DNA of 64,000 bases. Origin: JAXLSZ01 sp046330315. Lineage in GTDB: Bacteria; Actinomycetota; Thermoleophilia; Solirubrobacterales; 70-9. Of this stretch, positions 53,541-61,097 are shown piece after piece (the first letter of the stretch is position 1; every line of letters starts with the position of its first letter). The notes under the pieces are model-generated. The model was not told the DNA's origin. It did not search any database and worked only from the letters and a program-made list of their open reading frames with translations. The translations under genes were made by a program, and so were the position numbers. The stretch covers positions 310,001-374,000 of the forward strand of contig JAXLSZ010000005.1 in NCBI GenBank assembly GCA_046330315.1, written 5' to 3'.

Positions 53541-54788
53541 GTGGCGAAGAGCAGCGAGACAGCGCAGAGCGAGGTGAGGGACCCGCAGGCGCTGCCCGAG
53601 GCCGCCACCTGCTACGAGCTGCTCGAGCAGATGGCGCTGATCCGCCGCTTCGAGGAGGAGGCCGGGCGGCAGTACCAGAAGGCCAAGGCAGGTGGCTTCC
53701 TGCACCTGGCGATCGGGGAGGAGGCGACGATCGTCGGCACCGCCTCGGTGATGCGGGGCGAGGACTACCTGATCGGGACCTACCGCACCCACGGCCACGC
53801 GATCGCCCGCGGCACCCACCCCAACCGGGTGATGGCCGAGCTTTTCGGGCGGGCGGACGGAACGAGCGGCGGGAGGGGCGGCTCGATGCACATCTTCGAC
53901 CTCGCGAGCCGCTTCATGGGCGGCTACGGGATCGTCGGCGGCAACCTTCCGCTGGCCGCCGGCCTGGCGCTGGCCAGCGACTACCGCGGCGAGGACTCGG
54001 TGACCGTCTGCATGTTCGGCGACGGTGCCTCGAACACCGGCAACTTCGGCGAGACGATGAACCTGGCGAGGCTCTGGAGCCTCCCGGTCGTGTTCCTGGT
54101 CGAGAACAACCTCTACGGGATGGGGACCTCGATCGAGCGCCACTCCGCGCAGACCGACCTCTCGCGGAAGGCCGAGGGCTACGGGGTCAGCGGCAGGCGG
54201 CTCGACGGCATGGACGTGCTGGCGGTCCGCGAGGGGGTCGCCGAGCACATCCGCATCGCCAGGGAGGAGCGCCGGCCGACCCTGGTCGAGGCCTTCACCT
54301 ACCGCTACCGGGGCCACTCCGCCGCCGATCCGGAGGTCTACCGCGAGAAGGCCGAGGTCGAGGAGTGGCGGGAGCGCGACCCGATCGAGCGCTTCGCGGA
54401 GCGCTGCGTGACGGAGGGTGTGATGGAGCCCTCCGACGTGGAGGAGATCCGCCAGCGGGCCGAGGAGACCGTGCTGGCCGCGGTCGCCTTCGCCGACTCC
54501 TCGCCGGAGCCCGCCCTCGACTCCCTCTACGAGCACCTCTACGTGCTCGGCGACGGACTCGGGTGGTACGCGGTCGACGAGCGCAGCCCCGAGCCCCACA
54601 GGGGCGAGCGTAAGGCCGAGGCCTCCGAGACGGCGAAGCGGCTCGCGGAGGCCGGCGCCGCGCACGCCGGGGCGCCACCCGTCCCCCGGCCCAACCCCGC
54701 CACCGACGCCGAGCCCCGGGTCGGCGTCGAGCCCGAGGTGGCCGGCGAGGGAGGCGACGTCAACTTCGAGGACAGGTCCTCGAAGTGA
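53541..54788 (+). CDS. pdhA: Pyruvate dehydrogenase E1 component, alpha subunit
   Basis: E1 alpha binds TPP with E1 beta and decarboxylates pyruvate (or a branched 2-oxoacid). From GTG 53541 the protein is 415 residues: MALIRRFEEEAGRQYQ, GFLHLAIGEEATIVG, YRTHGHAIARG, GGSMHIFD, and the TPP motif GDGASNTGNFGETMNLA near 160-176, then YRYRGHSAADP. A C-terminal tail of about 75 residues with Pro/Glu-rich sequence exceeds the usual length. GTG 53541 has AGGTGAGGAG just upstream, so it is preferred to ATG 53520. A pyruvate role is favoured by the adjacent lipB/lipA. Confidence 0.9.
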   Translation: MAKSSETAQSEVRDPQALPEAATCYELLEQMALIRRFEEEAGRQYQKAKAGGFLHLAIGEEATIVGTASVMRGEDYLIGTYRTHGHAIARGTHPNRVMAELFGRADGTSGGRGGSMHIFDLASRFMGGYGIVGGNLPLAAGLALASDYRGEDSVTVCMFGDGASNTGNFGETMNLARLWSLPVVFLVENNLYGMGTSIERHSAQTDLSRKAEGYGVSGRRLDGMDVLAVREGVAEHIRIAREERRPTLVEAFTYRYRGHSAADPEVYREKAEVEEWRERDPIERFAERCVTEGVMEPSDVEEIRQRAEETVLAAVAFADSSPEPALDSLYEHLYVLGDGLGWYAVDERSPEPHRGERKAEASETAKRLAEAGAAHAGAPPVPRPNPATDAEPRVGVEPEVAGEGGDVNFEDRSSK

Positions 54789-54854
54789 CCCTGCCGCCCC
54801 CGGATGCGGAGCGGGAGGTGGGGGTGACCCTGCCGCCTCCGGATGCGGAGCGGA
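54785..54854. repeat. Duplicated stop region between pdhA and pdhB
   Basis: A 31-base segment starting gtgaccctgccgcc occurs at 54785 and again at 54824 with two mismatches. The first copy contains the pdhA TGA stop. The second leads into the pdhB ribosome site (GGAGGAGG). Confidence 0.88.
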
Positions 54855-54867
54855 GGAGGCGGCAGGA

Positions 54868-55854
54868 ATGAGTGCAATCCGCATGCGGGAGGCGCTTCGC
54901 GACGCGATGGCCGAGGAGATGCGCCGCGACGAGTCCGTGTTCGTGATGGGCGAGGACGTCGGAGTCTTCCAGGGTGCCTTCAAGGTCACCGAGGGCCTGC
55001 TCGACGAGTTCGGCGAGCGGCGCGTGCGGGACACGCCGATCTCCGAGAACACGATCGTCGGGGTCGGGGTCGGCGCGGCGATGGCGGGACTGCGGCCGAT
55101 CGTCGAGCTGATGACCGTCAACTTCTCGCTGCTCGCCTTCGACATGATCATCAACCACGCCGCCTCGGTCCCCTACATGTTCAACGGTCAGGTCAGGGTC
55201 CCGATGGTGATCAGGATGCCCGGGGGCGGCGGCCACCAGCTCGGCCCCACCCACTCCCACAGCTTCGAGGCGATGTTCCTGCAGATCCCCGGGCTGCTGG
55301 TCGCCTGCCCGTCCACCCCGGCCGACGGCAAGGCGCTGCTGAAGGCGGCGATCCGCGACGACAACCCGGTGATCTTCATCGAACACGAGACCCTCTACGG
55401 GTCTCGTGGCGAGGTCCCCGACGGCGAGGCGGTAATGCGCTTCGGCGAGGCCGCGGTCCGCCGCGAGGGCTCCGACGTGACGATCGTCGGCATCCTCAAG
55501 ATGGCGCAGGTGGCGGAGCGAGCAGCCCGCGAGCTCTCCTCCGAGCACGGCGTCGAGGCGGAGGTGATCGACCCGCGCACCCTGCGCCCGCTCGACCTCG
55601 ACACCATCCTCGGGTCGGTGCGCAAGACCAACCGGGCGGTGATCGTCGAGGAGGGGTGGCCCCACGGCGGCGTCGGCGCCAACCTCTCCACCCTGATCAC
55701 CGAGCAGGCCTTCGACCACCTCGACGCCCCGGTGCAGCGGATCACCGGCGCCGACGTGCCGATGCCCTACTCGCGGCGCCTCGAGCAGGCCGCGATCCCC
55801 CACGAGGAGCACGTCGTGCAGGCGGCCCTGGCGACCCTGGAGGGATCCCGGTGA
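54868..55854 (+). CDS. pdhB: Pyruvate dehydrogenase E1 component, beta subunit
   Basis: E1 beta completes the TPP site and binds E2. The 328-residue protein shows REALRDAMAEEMRRDESVFV, MGEDVGVFQGAFKVTEGL, DTPISENTIVGVGVGAAMAG with the catalytic Glu, GGGHQLGPTHSHSFEAMFL, and VEEGWPHGGVGANLSTLI near 260. All expected blocks are present. It lies between E1 alpha and E2. Confidence 0.94.
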   Translation: MSAIRMREALRDAMAEEMRRDESVFVMGEDVGVFQGAFKVTEGLLDEFGERRVRDTPISENTIVGVGVGAAMAGLRPIVELMTVNFSLLAFDMIINHAASVPYMFNGQVRVPMVIRMPGGGGHQLGPTHSHSFEAMFLQIPGLLVACPSTPADGKALLKAAIRDDNPVIFIEHETLYGSRGEVPDGEAVMRFGEAAVRREGSDVTIVGILKMAQVAERAARELSSEHGVEAEVIDPRTLRPLDLDTILGSVRKTNRAVIVEEGWPHGGVGANLSTLITEQAFDHLDAPVQRITGADVPMPYSRRLEQAAIPHEEHVVQAALATLEGSR

Positions 55855-55935
55855 GCGTCGTCGCGGCGGGCACCACCGCGAGAGGCCCGGAAGCGGAGCT
55901 GAGGACGCGTCGCGCTCGTCTTTGGAGGACGCGCC

Positions 55936-57261
55936 GTGATTGACGTCGTCATGCCCAGGCTGTCGGACTCGATGGAGGAGGGGACGGTGCTGCGCTGGCT
56001 GAAGGCGGTCGGGGACGAGGTCGCGGTCGGCGACGAACTGGTCGAGATCGAGACCGACAAGGCCAACATGGTCTACGAGGCCGATTCCGCCGGCACCCTC
56101 GTGGAGATCGTCGCCGGCGAGGGAGAGTCGCTGGCGATCGGGGAGGTGATCGCGAGGGTTGGCGATGCCTCGGAGGTGGTAGACGGCAAGGGTAGAGACG
56201 CCGCCGGGGAAGCCGCTCGGAAAGCGCAGTCTTCCCTCGCGGCAACCCCGGCGGCGTCTGCTCCGGCCAAGCCGTCCTCCAAGAGAGAATCGGGTGCTGG
56301 GGCACCGACCTCTGTCCCGGGGTCAGGAGGGGATGGGCGGGTGAAGGCGTCGCCGCTGGCGCGGCGGATGGCCTCCGAGGCCGGCCTGGACCTGGGGGCT
56401 GTTGCCGGTTCGGGGCCGGGCGGGCGGATCGTCAAGGCCGACGTCGCAAAGGCGGTGGCAAGTGGGCGGGCAGGGGCCGGGGCCGCTCCTCAGAAAGCGC
56501 GGTCTTCCCTCGGAGCGGCCCCGACCCCGCCCGCCCAAGCCGAGCGCTTGGGGGACGTCGAGACGGCGAAGGGACGGGTGCAATACGAGGAGCCGACCAG
56601 GCTGCAGGCAACGGTGGCGCGGCGGATGGCCGAGTCGAAGGCCACGGTCCCCCACTTCTACCTGCAGGCCGAGGTCGAGATGACGCGGTGCGTGCAGGCG
56701 CGGGCGGCGATCAAGGCGGCCGCGGGCGAGGGCGAGGCCGTCCCCTCCTTCAACGACATGGTGGTCAAGGCGGCCGCCCTGGCGCTTCGCGAGCACCCCC
56801 GCGCCAACGGCGCCTACCGGGACGGGCGCTTCGAGCTCTACTCGCGCGTCAACGTCGGCGTCGCGGTGGCCGGGCCGGAGGCGCTCGTGGTCCCCACGGT
56901 CTTCGATGCCGACCGCAAGGGCCTCCGGCAGATCGCCACCGAGACCAGGGCCCTGGCGGCGCGGGTCCGCGATGGACAGATCACCCCGCCCGAGCTCTCC
57001 GGGGGAACCTTTACCGTCTCCAATCTGGGGATGTTCGGGATCGCCGGCTTCGCCGCGGTGATCAACCCGCCCCAGGCGGGGATCCTCGCGGTCGGGGAGA
57101 TCCGAGAGCGCCCGGTGGCGCGAGACGGAGAGATCGCCACGGCCCACCTGATGTCGGTGAACCTCGCCTGCGACCACCGCATCCTCTACGGCGCCGACGG
57201 GGCGCGATTCCTCTCCCGGATCAGGGAGCTGCTCGAGGAGCCCGTCTCCCTTGCCCTCTGA
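55936..57261 (+). CDS. pdhC: Pyruvate dehydrogenase E2, dihydrolipoamide acyltransferase
   Basis: E2 moves the acyl group to CoA and forms the core of the complex. The 441-residue protein has a lipoyl domain (1-80, lipoyl Lys42 in EIETDKANM), a Pro/Ala/Ser linker, the subunit-binding domain (about 135-172, SPLARRMASEAGLDLGAVAG), a second linker and the CAT domain (about 215-441) with YLQAEVEMT, SNLGMFGIAGFAAVINPPQA and CDHRILYGADGARFL (catalytic His and Asp). The two linkers share a near-identical segment (KAQSSLAA / KARSSLGA). The start is a GTG after TTGGAGGA. The next gene overlaps its stop. Confidence 0.93.
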   Translation: MIDVVMPRLSDSMEEGTVLRWLKAVGDEVAVGDELVEIETDKANMVYEADSAGTLVEIVAGEGESLAIGEVIARVGDASEVVDGKGRDAAGEAARKAQSSLAATPAASAPAKPSSKRESGAGAPTSVPGSGGDGRVKASPLARRMASEAGLDLGAVAGSGPGGRIVKADVAKAVASGRAGAGAAPQKARSSLGAAPTPPAQAERLGDVETAKGRVQYEEPTRLQATVARRMAESKATVPHFYLQAEVEMTRCVQARAAIKAAAGEGEAVPSFNDMVVKAAALALREHPRANGAYRDGRFELYSRVNVGVAVAGPEALVVPTVFDADRKGLRQIATETRALAARVRDGQITPPELSGGTFTVSNLGMFGIAGFAAVINPPQAGILAVGEIRERPVARDGEIATAHLMSVNLACDHRILYGADGARFLSRIRELLEEPVSLAL

Positions 57262-57700
57262 GGGCGGAGAGACGGCGGGCGCGGTCGCCGGCAGCGCCGG
57301 GATAACGCAGAGCACCGCGGTCGCCGGCAGCGCCGGTGTGCGCCAGAGCGCTCTGGTGGCGGGAAGCGCCGGCGCCTACCGCAGCGTCGCGGTGGCCGGC
57401 AGCGCCGGGACGGTGCTGAGCGCCGCCGTGGCGGGCAGCGCCGGGACGCTGCTCAGCGTCGCGGTGGCCGGCAGCGCCGCGACCGCACTCGGTTGCTCGG
57501 TCGCGGGGAGCGCGCTGACCCTGGCCTGCTCGCGCTGCCGGCGCTGCGTGGGGTGCGTCGGGTGCGTCGACTGCGAGGACTGCGCCTGGTGCATCGGCTG
57601 CGTCGGCGCGCGCGGCGCGATCGGCAGGATCGGCCTGCGACGGCGTCGGCGGCGGCCGCAGCGCGGCCGCCGGCGTCGAGCCCTTCGCCGCCGCCGCTGA
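57251..57700 (+). CDS. Hexapeptide-repeat protein with (CxxC)n array and poly-Arg tail, unknown function
   Basis: A 149-residue protein translated from a TTG that overlaps the E2 stop by 11 bases. Residues 12-119 divide without any gap into 18 hexapeptides (VAGSAG, ITQSTA, VAGSAG, VRQSAL, and so on) with a small or aliphatic residue at position 1 and Ser/Ala/Val-type residues at 4-5, the register of a left-handed beta-helix. From residue 93 to 117 nine cysteines stand exactly three apart (CSRCRRCVGC, then CVDCEDCAWCIGC), so in the last coils Cys fills positions 1 and 4. A basic tail (130-149) is nearly all Arg. I do not know a named family. Metal/Fe-S binding or disulfide stacking is an inference. 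Confidence 0.72.
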   Translation: MPSEGGETAGAVAGSAGITQSTAVAGSAGVRQSALVAGSAGAYRSVAVAGSAGTVLSAAVAGSAGTLLSVAVAGSAATALGCSVAGSALTLACSRCRRCVGCVGCVDCEDCAWCIGCVGARGAIGRIGLRRRRRRPQRGRRRRALRRRR

Positions 57701-57739
57701 GCCCCCGCGCATCCAGCACCCTGCGAGGATGATGTGGCG

Positions 57740-58537
57740 ATGAGCGAGCTGTGGATCGTCGAGTGCGGCCTGGTGCCCTACGAGGGGGCGCGCGCGGCCC
57801 AGCGGGCGCTGGAGGGCGCCCGCCGGCGCGACGAGGTGCCGGACACCCTGCTGCTGCTCGAGCACCCGCCCGTCTACACCCGGGGGCGCCGCAGCGAGGC
57901 GGCGGAGCTTCCCATGGGCGACTCCTGGTACGAGGCTCAGGGGATCGAGGTGCGCGAGACGGACCGGGGCGGGCGGGTCACCTACCACGGCCCCGGCCAG
58001 CTCGTCGCCTACCCGGTCTCGCGGCTCCGAGGGGCGGGCTCTGGCCTTGAGGTCCACGGGTTCGTCCGGCTCCTGGAGGAGGTGTCGGTCGGCGCGCTGG
58101 GGGACTTCGGGGTCGGCGCGGGGACGGTGAAGGGGCTGACCGGAGTGTGGACGGCCGGCGGCGCCGCGCCGCCGGCCGGCGCGGGGGCGGCAAGCGTCGC
58201 CGCCGAGGTCCTCGGCGGCGAACTGCGCAAGATCGGCTCGATCGGCATCCACGTCAGCCGGGGGGTCAGCACCCACGGGCTGGCGATCAACGTGGAGAAC
58301 GACCTGCAGCCCTTCGAGTGGATCGTCCCCTGCGGCATCGAGGGCTGCCGGATGACCTCGGTGCGCCGCGAGCTCGGCGGTGGGCCGGGCGTCGAGGGGC
58401 TCGGGCGCGCGGTGGCCGAGCGCCTCGCCGCCGGACTCGGGCTGGAGCCGGCGGCCGTCGCGGCCGCGGACCTCGCCCGGCGGGTCGAGGGGCTCGACGC
58501 CCTCGCGCGGGCCGCGGTGGGCGGCGCGCTACGGTAG
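57740..58537 (+). CDS. lipB: Lipoyl(octanoyl) transferase LipB
   Basis: LipB moves octanoate from ACP to the lipoyl-domain Lys of E2. The 265-residue protein (from ATG 57740) has LLLLEHPPVYTRGRR, the signature RGGRVTYHGPGQLVAYP near 76-92, catalytic Lys164 in LRKIGSIGIHV and catalytic Cys198 in IVPCGIEGCRMTS. An Ala/Gly/Pro insertion of about 15 residues (139-155) precedes the Lys. An alternative GTG lies two codons upstream. Its target E2 is encoded just upstream, and lipA follows. Confidence 0.93.
   Translation: MSELWIVECGLVPYEGARAAQRALEGARRRDEVPDTLLLLEHPPVYTRGRRSEAAELPMGDSWYEAQGIEVRETDRGGRVTYHGPGQLVAYPVSRLRGAGSGLEVHGFVRLLEEVSVGALGDFGVGAGTVKGLTGVWTAGGAAPPAGAGAASVAAEVLGGELRKIGSIGIHVSRGVSTHGLAINVENDLQPFEWIVPCGIEGCRMTSVRRELGGGPGVEGLGRAVAERLAAGLGLEPAAVAAADLARRVEGLDALARAAVGGALR
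58530..58535 (+). promoter_or_regulatory. TACGGT -10 element at the lipB stop, for lipA
   Basis: TACGGT at 58530-58535 runs into the lipB TAG (58535-58537) and lies 7 bases before the lipA ATG. lipA can therefore be transcribed separately as a leaderless mRNA. Confidence 0.4.
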
Positions 58538-58542
58538 TCGGG

Positions 58543-59502
58543 ATGGCCGAGCCCGCCGAGCGCACCCACGTCACCCGATCGCGGTCCAACCCCGGGGGGA
58601 CCGCCGTTTCCGGGGAGGGACTGGTGGACTTCCGCGGCCGCAAGCCGCCCTGGCTGAAGGTGCCCGCCCCCGGCGGGCCGGCCTACCGCCGGCTCAAGTC
58701 GGCGATCCGCGAAGAGGGCCTGCACACGGTCTGCGAGGAGGCCAACTGCCCGAACGTCGGGGAGTGCTGGGAGCGCGGCACCGCGACCTTCATGATCCTC
58801 GGCGACGTCTGCACCCGGCGCTGCGGGTTCTGCAACGTGAAGACCGGCAAGCCGACCCACGACGACCCGCTGGAGCCGCTGCGGGTGGCCAACCAGGTGA
58901 GGCGGATGGGCCTGCGGCACGCGGTGATCACCTCGGTCGACCGCGACGACCTCCCCGACTACGGGGCGGGGGCATTCGTCGGGGTGATCCGCTCGATCCG
59001 GCGCCGGGCCCCCGGCTGCCTCGTGGAGGTGCTCACACCCGACTTCCGCGGACAGGAGATGCCGCTGGCCAAGGTGATCGCCGAGCGACCCGACGTCTTC
59101 AACCACAACGTCGAGACGGTTCCCCGCCTCTACCCGAAGGCGCGGCGCGGCTCGCGGTTCCCGCGCTCCGCACGCGTGCTGCGGATGGCCAAGGAGATGG
59201 GGGGCGAGCGGGTGATCACCAAGTCTGGGCTGATGGTCGGCCTCGGCGAGGAGTTCGACGAGATGCTCGAGACCCTGCAGATCCTTCGCGATCACCGGGT
59301 TCAGGTGCTGACCGTCGGCCAGTACCTGCGCCCCACCGAGAACCACCTCCCGGTGGCGCGCTACTGGCACCCGGAGGAGTTCGCGGCCCTGGAGCGAGCG
59401 GCCTACGAGATGGGCTTCGAGTCGGTGGCCGCGGGACCGCTGGTGCGCTCCAGCTACCACGCCGACGAGCAGGTGCCGCTCGCCGCTGCCGGCCGGGGCT
59501 AG
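58543..59502 (+). CDS. lipA: Lipoyl synthase LipA
   Basis: LipA inserts two sulfurs into octanoyl-E2 by radical SAM chemistry. The 319-residue protein has the auxiliary-cluster cysteines C64, C69 and C75 (CEEANCPNVGEC), the radical-SAM cysteines C90, C94 and C97 (CTRRCGFC), the expected DDLPDYGAGAF and KSGLMVGLGE blocks, and the C-terminal RSSYHADE motif whose Ser binds the auxiliary cluster. All residues needed for activity are visible. The TAG stop shares a CTAG with the convergent gene. Confidence 0.96.
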   Translation: MAEPAERTHVTRSRSNPGGTAVSGEGLVDFRGRKPPWLKVPAPGGPAYRRLKSAIREEGLHTVCEEANCPNVGECWERGTATFMILGDVCTRRCGFCNVKTGKPTHDDPLEPLRVANQVRRMGLRHAVITSVDRDDLPDYGAGAFVGVIRSIRRRAPGCLVEVLTPDFRGQEMPLAKVIAERPDVFNHNVETVPRLYPKARRGSRFPRSARVLRMAKEMGGERVITKSGLMVGLGEEFDEMLETLQILRDHRVQVLTVGQYLRPTENHLPVARYWHPEEFAALERAAYEMGFESVAAGPLVRSSYHADEQVPLAAAGRG

Positions 59503-60197
59503 GGCGCGATCCTCTCGACGACCGTGCCGTCCGCGGCGATCGCGTAGGCGGCCGGCACCATCGCGATCCCGTACTTCCGGGCCAGGTCGGGGTGCTCGCG
59601 CACGTCGAGGCTGACCAGCGGGCGGGGGCCGCCCTCGAGCTGCCTCTGCAACTCCTTGCACTCCGAGCAGAGGGGGTGGGTGAACAGCACCACCGGAGAC
59701 TCGGCGGCGGCCGGGCCGAGGTCCGCGGGGTCCAGCCGGTCGTGGTGGCGGGGGGAGATGCCGCGCAGGCGCGCGCCGAGCTTGTAGATCTCGCAGCCCG
59801 CGCAGAACCCGGTCGCGGCGGCGAGCAGGGCGAGGGCAGCGACCAGGAGGCTGACCGCGCGGCCGGCGAGCGGCGCGCCGAGCCACCACAGCGCCGTGGC
59901 CGCCGATAGGAATGCGAAGCCCATGAGGTTGGCGAGGCGCGGGGGGCGGGAGTCCTCCAGGCGCCCCTCCCCGAAGCGGGGCTGGATCAGCTTGAAGTAG
60001 GCCAGGCAGGTGAGGCAGAAGCGCCGGCCGAGGGTGAGGCCGATCGCGAGCTGGGCCGCCATCAGCGCCCAGAGGACCGGCCACCCGAACAGCGCCCCGC
60101 CCAGGGCGGTGAGCCCGACCACCGCCTGGTTGGTGCGGGGGGCGCGCTCGTCGATCACCTCCGTGTCCGCCCAGGGGTCTGCGGTCGGCGACCTCAT
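59499..60197 (-). CDS. DUF4395 membrane domain fused to a thioredoxin-like domain
   Basis: A 232-residue protein. The N-terminal part (about 20-140) has four hydrophobic helices with paired cysteines (FCLTCLAYFKLIQPR and GFCAGCEIYKL), which is the DUF4395 pattern. The C-terminal part (about 165-232) is a short thioredoxin-like domain with CSEC in THPLCSECKELQRQL and the cis-Pro in IAMVPAAYAIA. It probably moves reducing equivalents across or at the membrane; partners are unknown. The ATG lies 6 bases after TACACT, back-to-back with the rhomboid promoter. Confidence 0.8.
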   Translation of the reverse strand: MRSPTADPWADTEVIDERAPRTNQAVVGLTALGGALFGWPVLWALMAAQLAIGLTLGRRFCLTCLAYFKLIQPRFGEGRLEDSRPPRLANLMGFAFLSAATALWWLGAPLAGRAVSLLVAALALLAAATGFCAGCEIYKLGARLRGISPRHHDRLDPADLGPAAAESPVVLFTHPLCSECKELQRQLEGGPRPLVSLDVREHPDLARKYGIAMVPAAYAIAADGTVVERIAP

Positions 60198-60203
60198 GGT
60201 CCA

Positions 60204-60213
60204 AGTGTAGGCT
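60204..60213. promoter_or_regulatory. Overlapping divergent -10 elements (DUF4395 / rhomboid)
   Basis: agtgtaggct at 60204-60213 contains TACACT on the minus strand (60209-60204), 6 bases before an ATG at 60197. It also contains TAGGCT on the plus strand (60208-60213), 7 bases before a TTG at 60221. The two hexamers share the central self-complementary TA, and only 23 bases separate the start codons. Confidence 0.6.
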
Positions 60214-60220
60214 CGGCCTC

Positions 60221-61090
60221 TTGCCGATACCGCTCAAGGACAACATCCCGACGCTTCGGTTCCCGATCGTCACCGTCCTCCTGATCGCGGTCAACATCGG
60301 CTTCTTCCTCTGGCAGCTGACCGCGCCCACCGACGGCTACTCCAGCGGCGCGCTGCGGGCCCTCGGCCTCAACGAGCGCGACGAGCGCTCCGTGCAGTAC
60401 GGGGCGATCCCCTACCGGCTGCTGCACCCGGGCAGCGAGTGCGCCGCCGGGGTGACCGAGGGCCCGTCGGGGCTGCGATCGCAGATCGTCTGCGAGGGAA
60501 CCCCCGCCTACGACCGCGCCGGGGCGAGCGGCGAGCCCTTCGAGCCGGTGAAAGAGGCGCCCTGGCTGATCACCGCCTTCACCTCGATGTTCATGCACGG
60601 GGGGTTCCTGCACATCTTCTTCAACATGCTCTTCCTCTGGATCTTCGGCAACAACATCGAGGACGCGATGGGGCGGGTCCGCTTCGTCCTTTTCTACCTC
60701 GCCGCCGGACTGGTGGCCGTCTACTCCCAGGCGGCGCTGGCACCCGACTCCACGGTGCCGACGATCGGGGCCAGCGGAGCGGTGGCGGGCGTGCTCGGCG
60801 CCTACCTGGTGCTGCTGCCGAAGGCCCGCGTCCTCACCCTGATCTTCCTGATCTTCTTCGTAACCCTGGTCGAGATACCGGCCTACGTGCTGCTCGGGAT
60901 CTGGTTCGTGCTCCAGTTCATCCCCGCGGTCGGGCAGGTCGCGGTCCCCGACATCGGCGGAGGCGGGGTGGCCTACTTCGCCCACGTGGGCGGCTTCCTC
61001 TTCGGGATGGCGGTGGTGCGCCTGCTCGCCAGGCGCCGCCCCGAGGTGGGGGGCGGCCCGCCCCAGCCGGTCCCGGCGGGACCCGGGTGA
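60221..61090 (+). CDS. Rhomboid-family intramembrane serine protease
   Basis: A 289-residue polytopic protein. TM1 is FPIVTVLLIAVNIGFFLWQL. A soluble insert of about 80 residues (60-120) follows. The rhomboid core then has SMFMHGGFLHIFFNMLFLWI, the catalytic Ser in TIGASGAVAGVLG and the catalytic His in AYFAHVGGFLFGM. It cleaves transmembrane substrates that cannot be predicted. The TTG start at 60221 follows a -10 by 7 bases. Confidence 0.9.
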   Translation: MPIPLKDNIPTLRFPIVTVLLIAVNIGFFLWQLTAPTDGYSSGALRALGLNERDERSVQYGAIPYRLLHPGSECAAGVTEGPSGLRSQIVCEGTPAYDRAGASGEPFEPVKEAPWLITAFTSMFMHGGFLHIFFNMLFLWIFGNNIEDAMGRVRFVLFYLAAGLVAVYSQAALAPDSTVPTIGASGAVAGVLGAYLVLLPKARVLTLIFLIFFVTLVEIPAYVLLGIWFVLQFIPAVGQVAVPDIGGGGVAYFAHVGGFLFGMAVVRLLARRRPEVGGGPPQPVPAGPG

Positions 61091-61097
61091 GGCGCAG

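Noticed and set aside
57251..57700. Idea that this repetitive frame is a spurious ORF
   Set aside because: The hexad register is unbroken for 108 residues, the CxxC spacing is exact and the start is coupled to E2. Chance or antisense frames do not give this.
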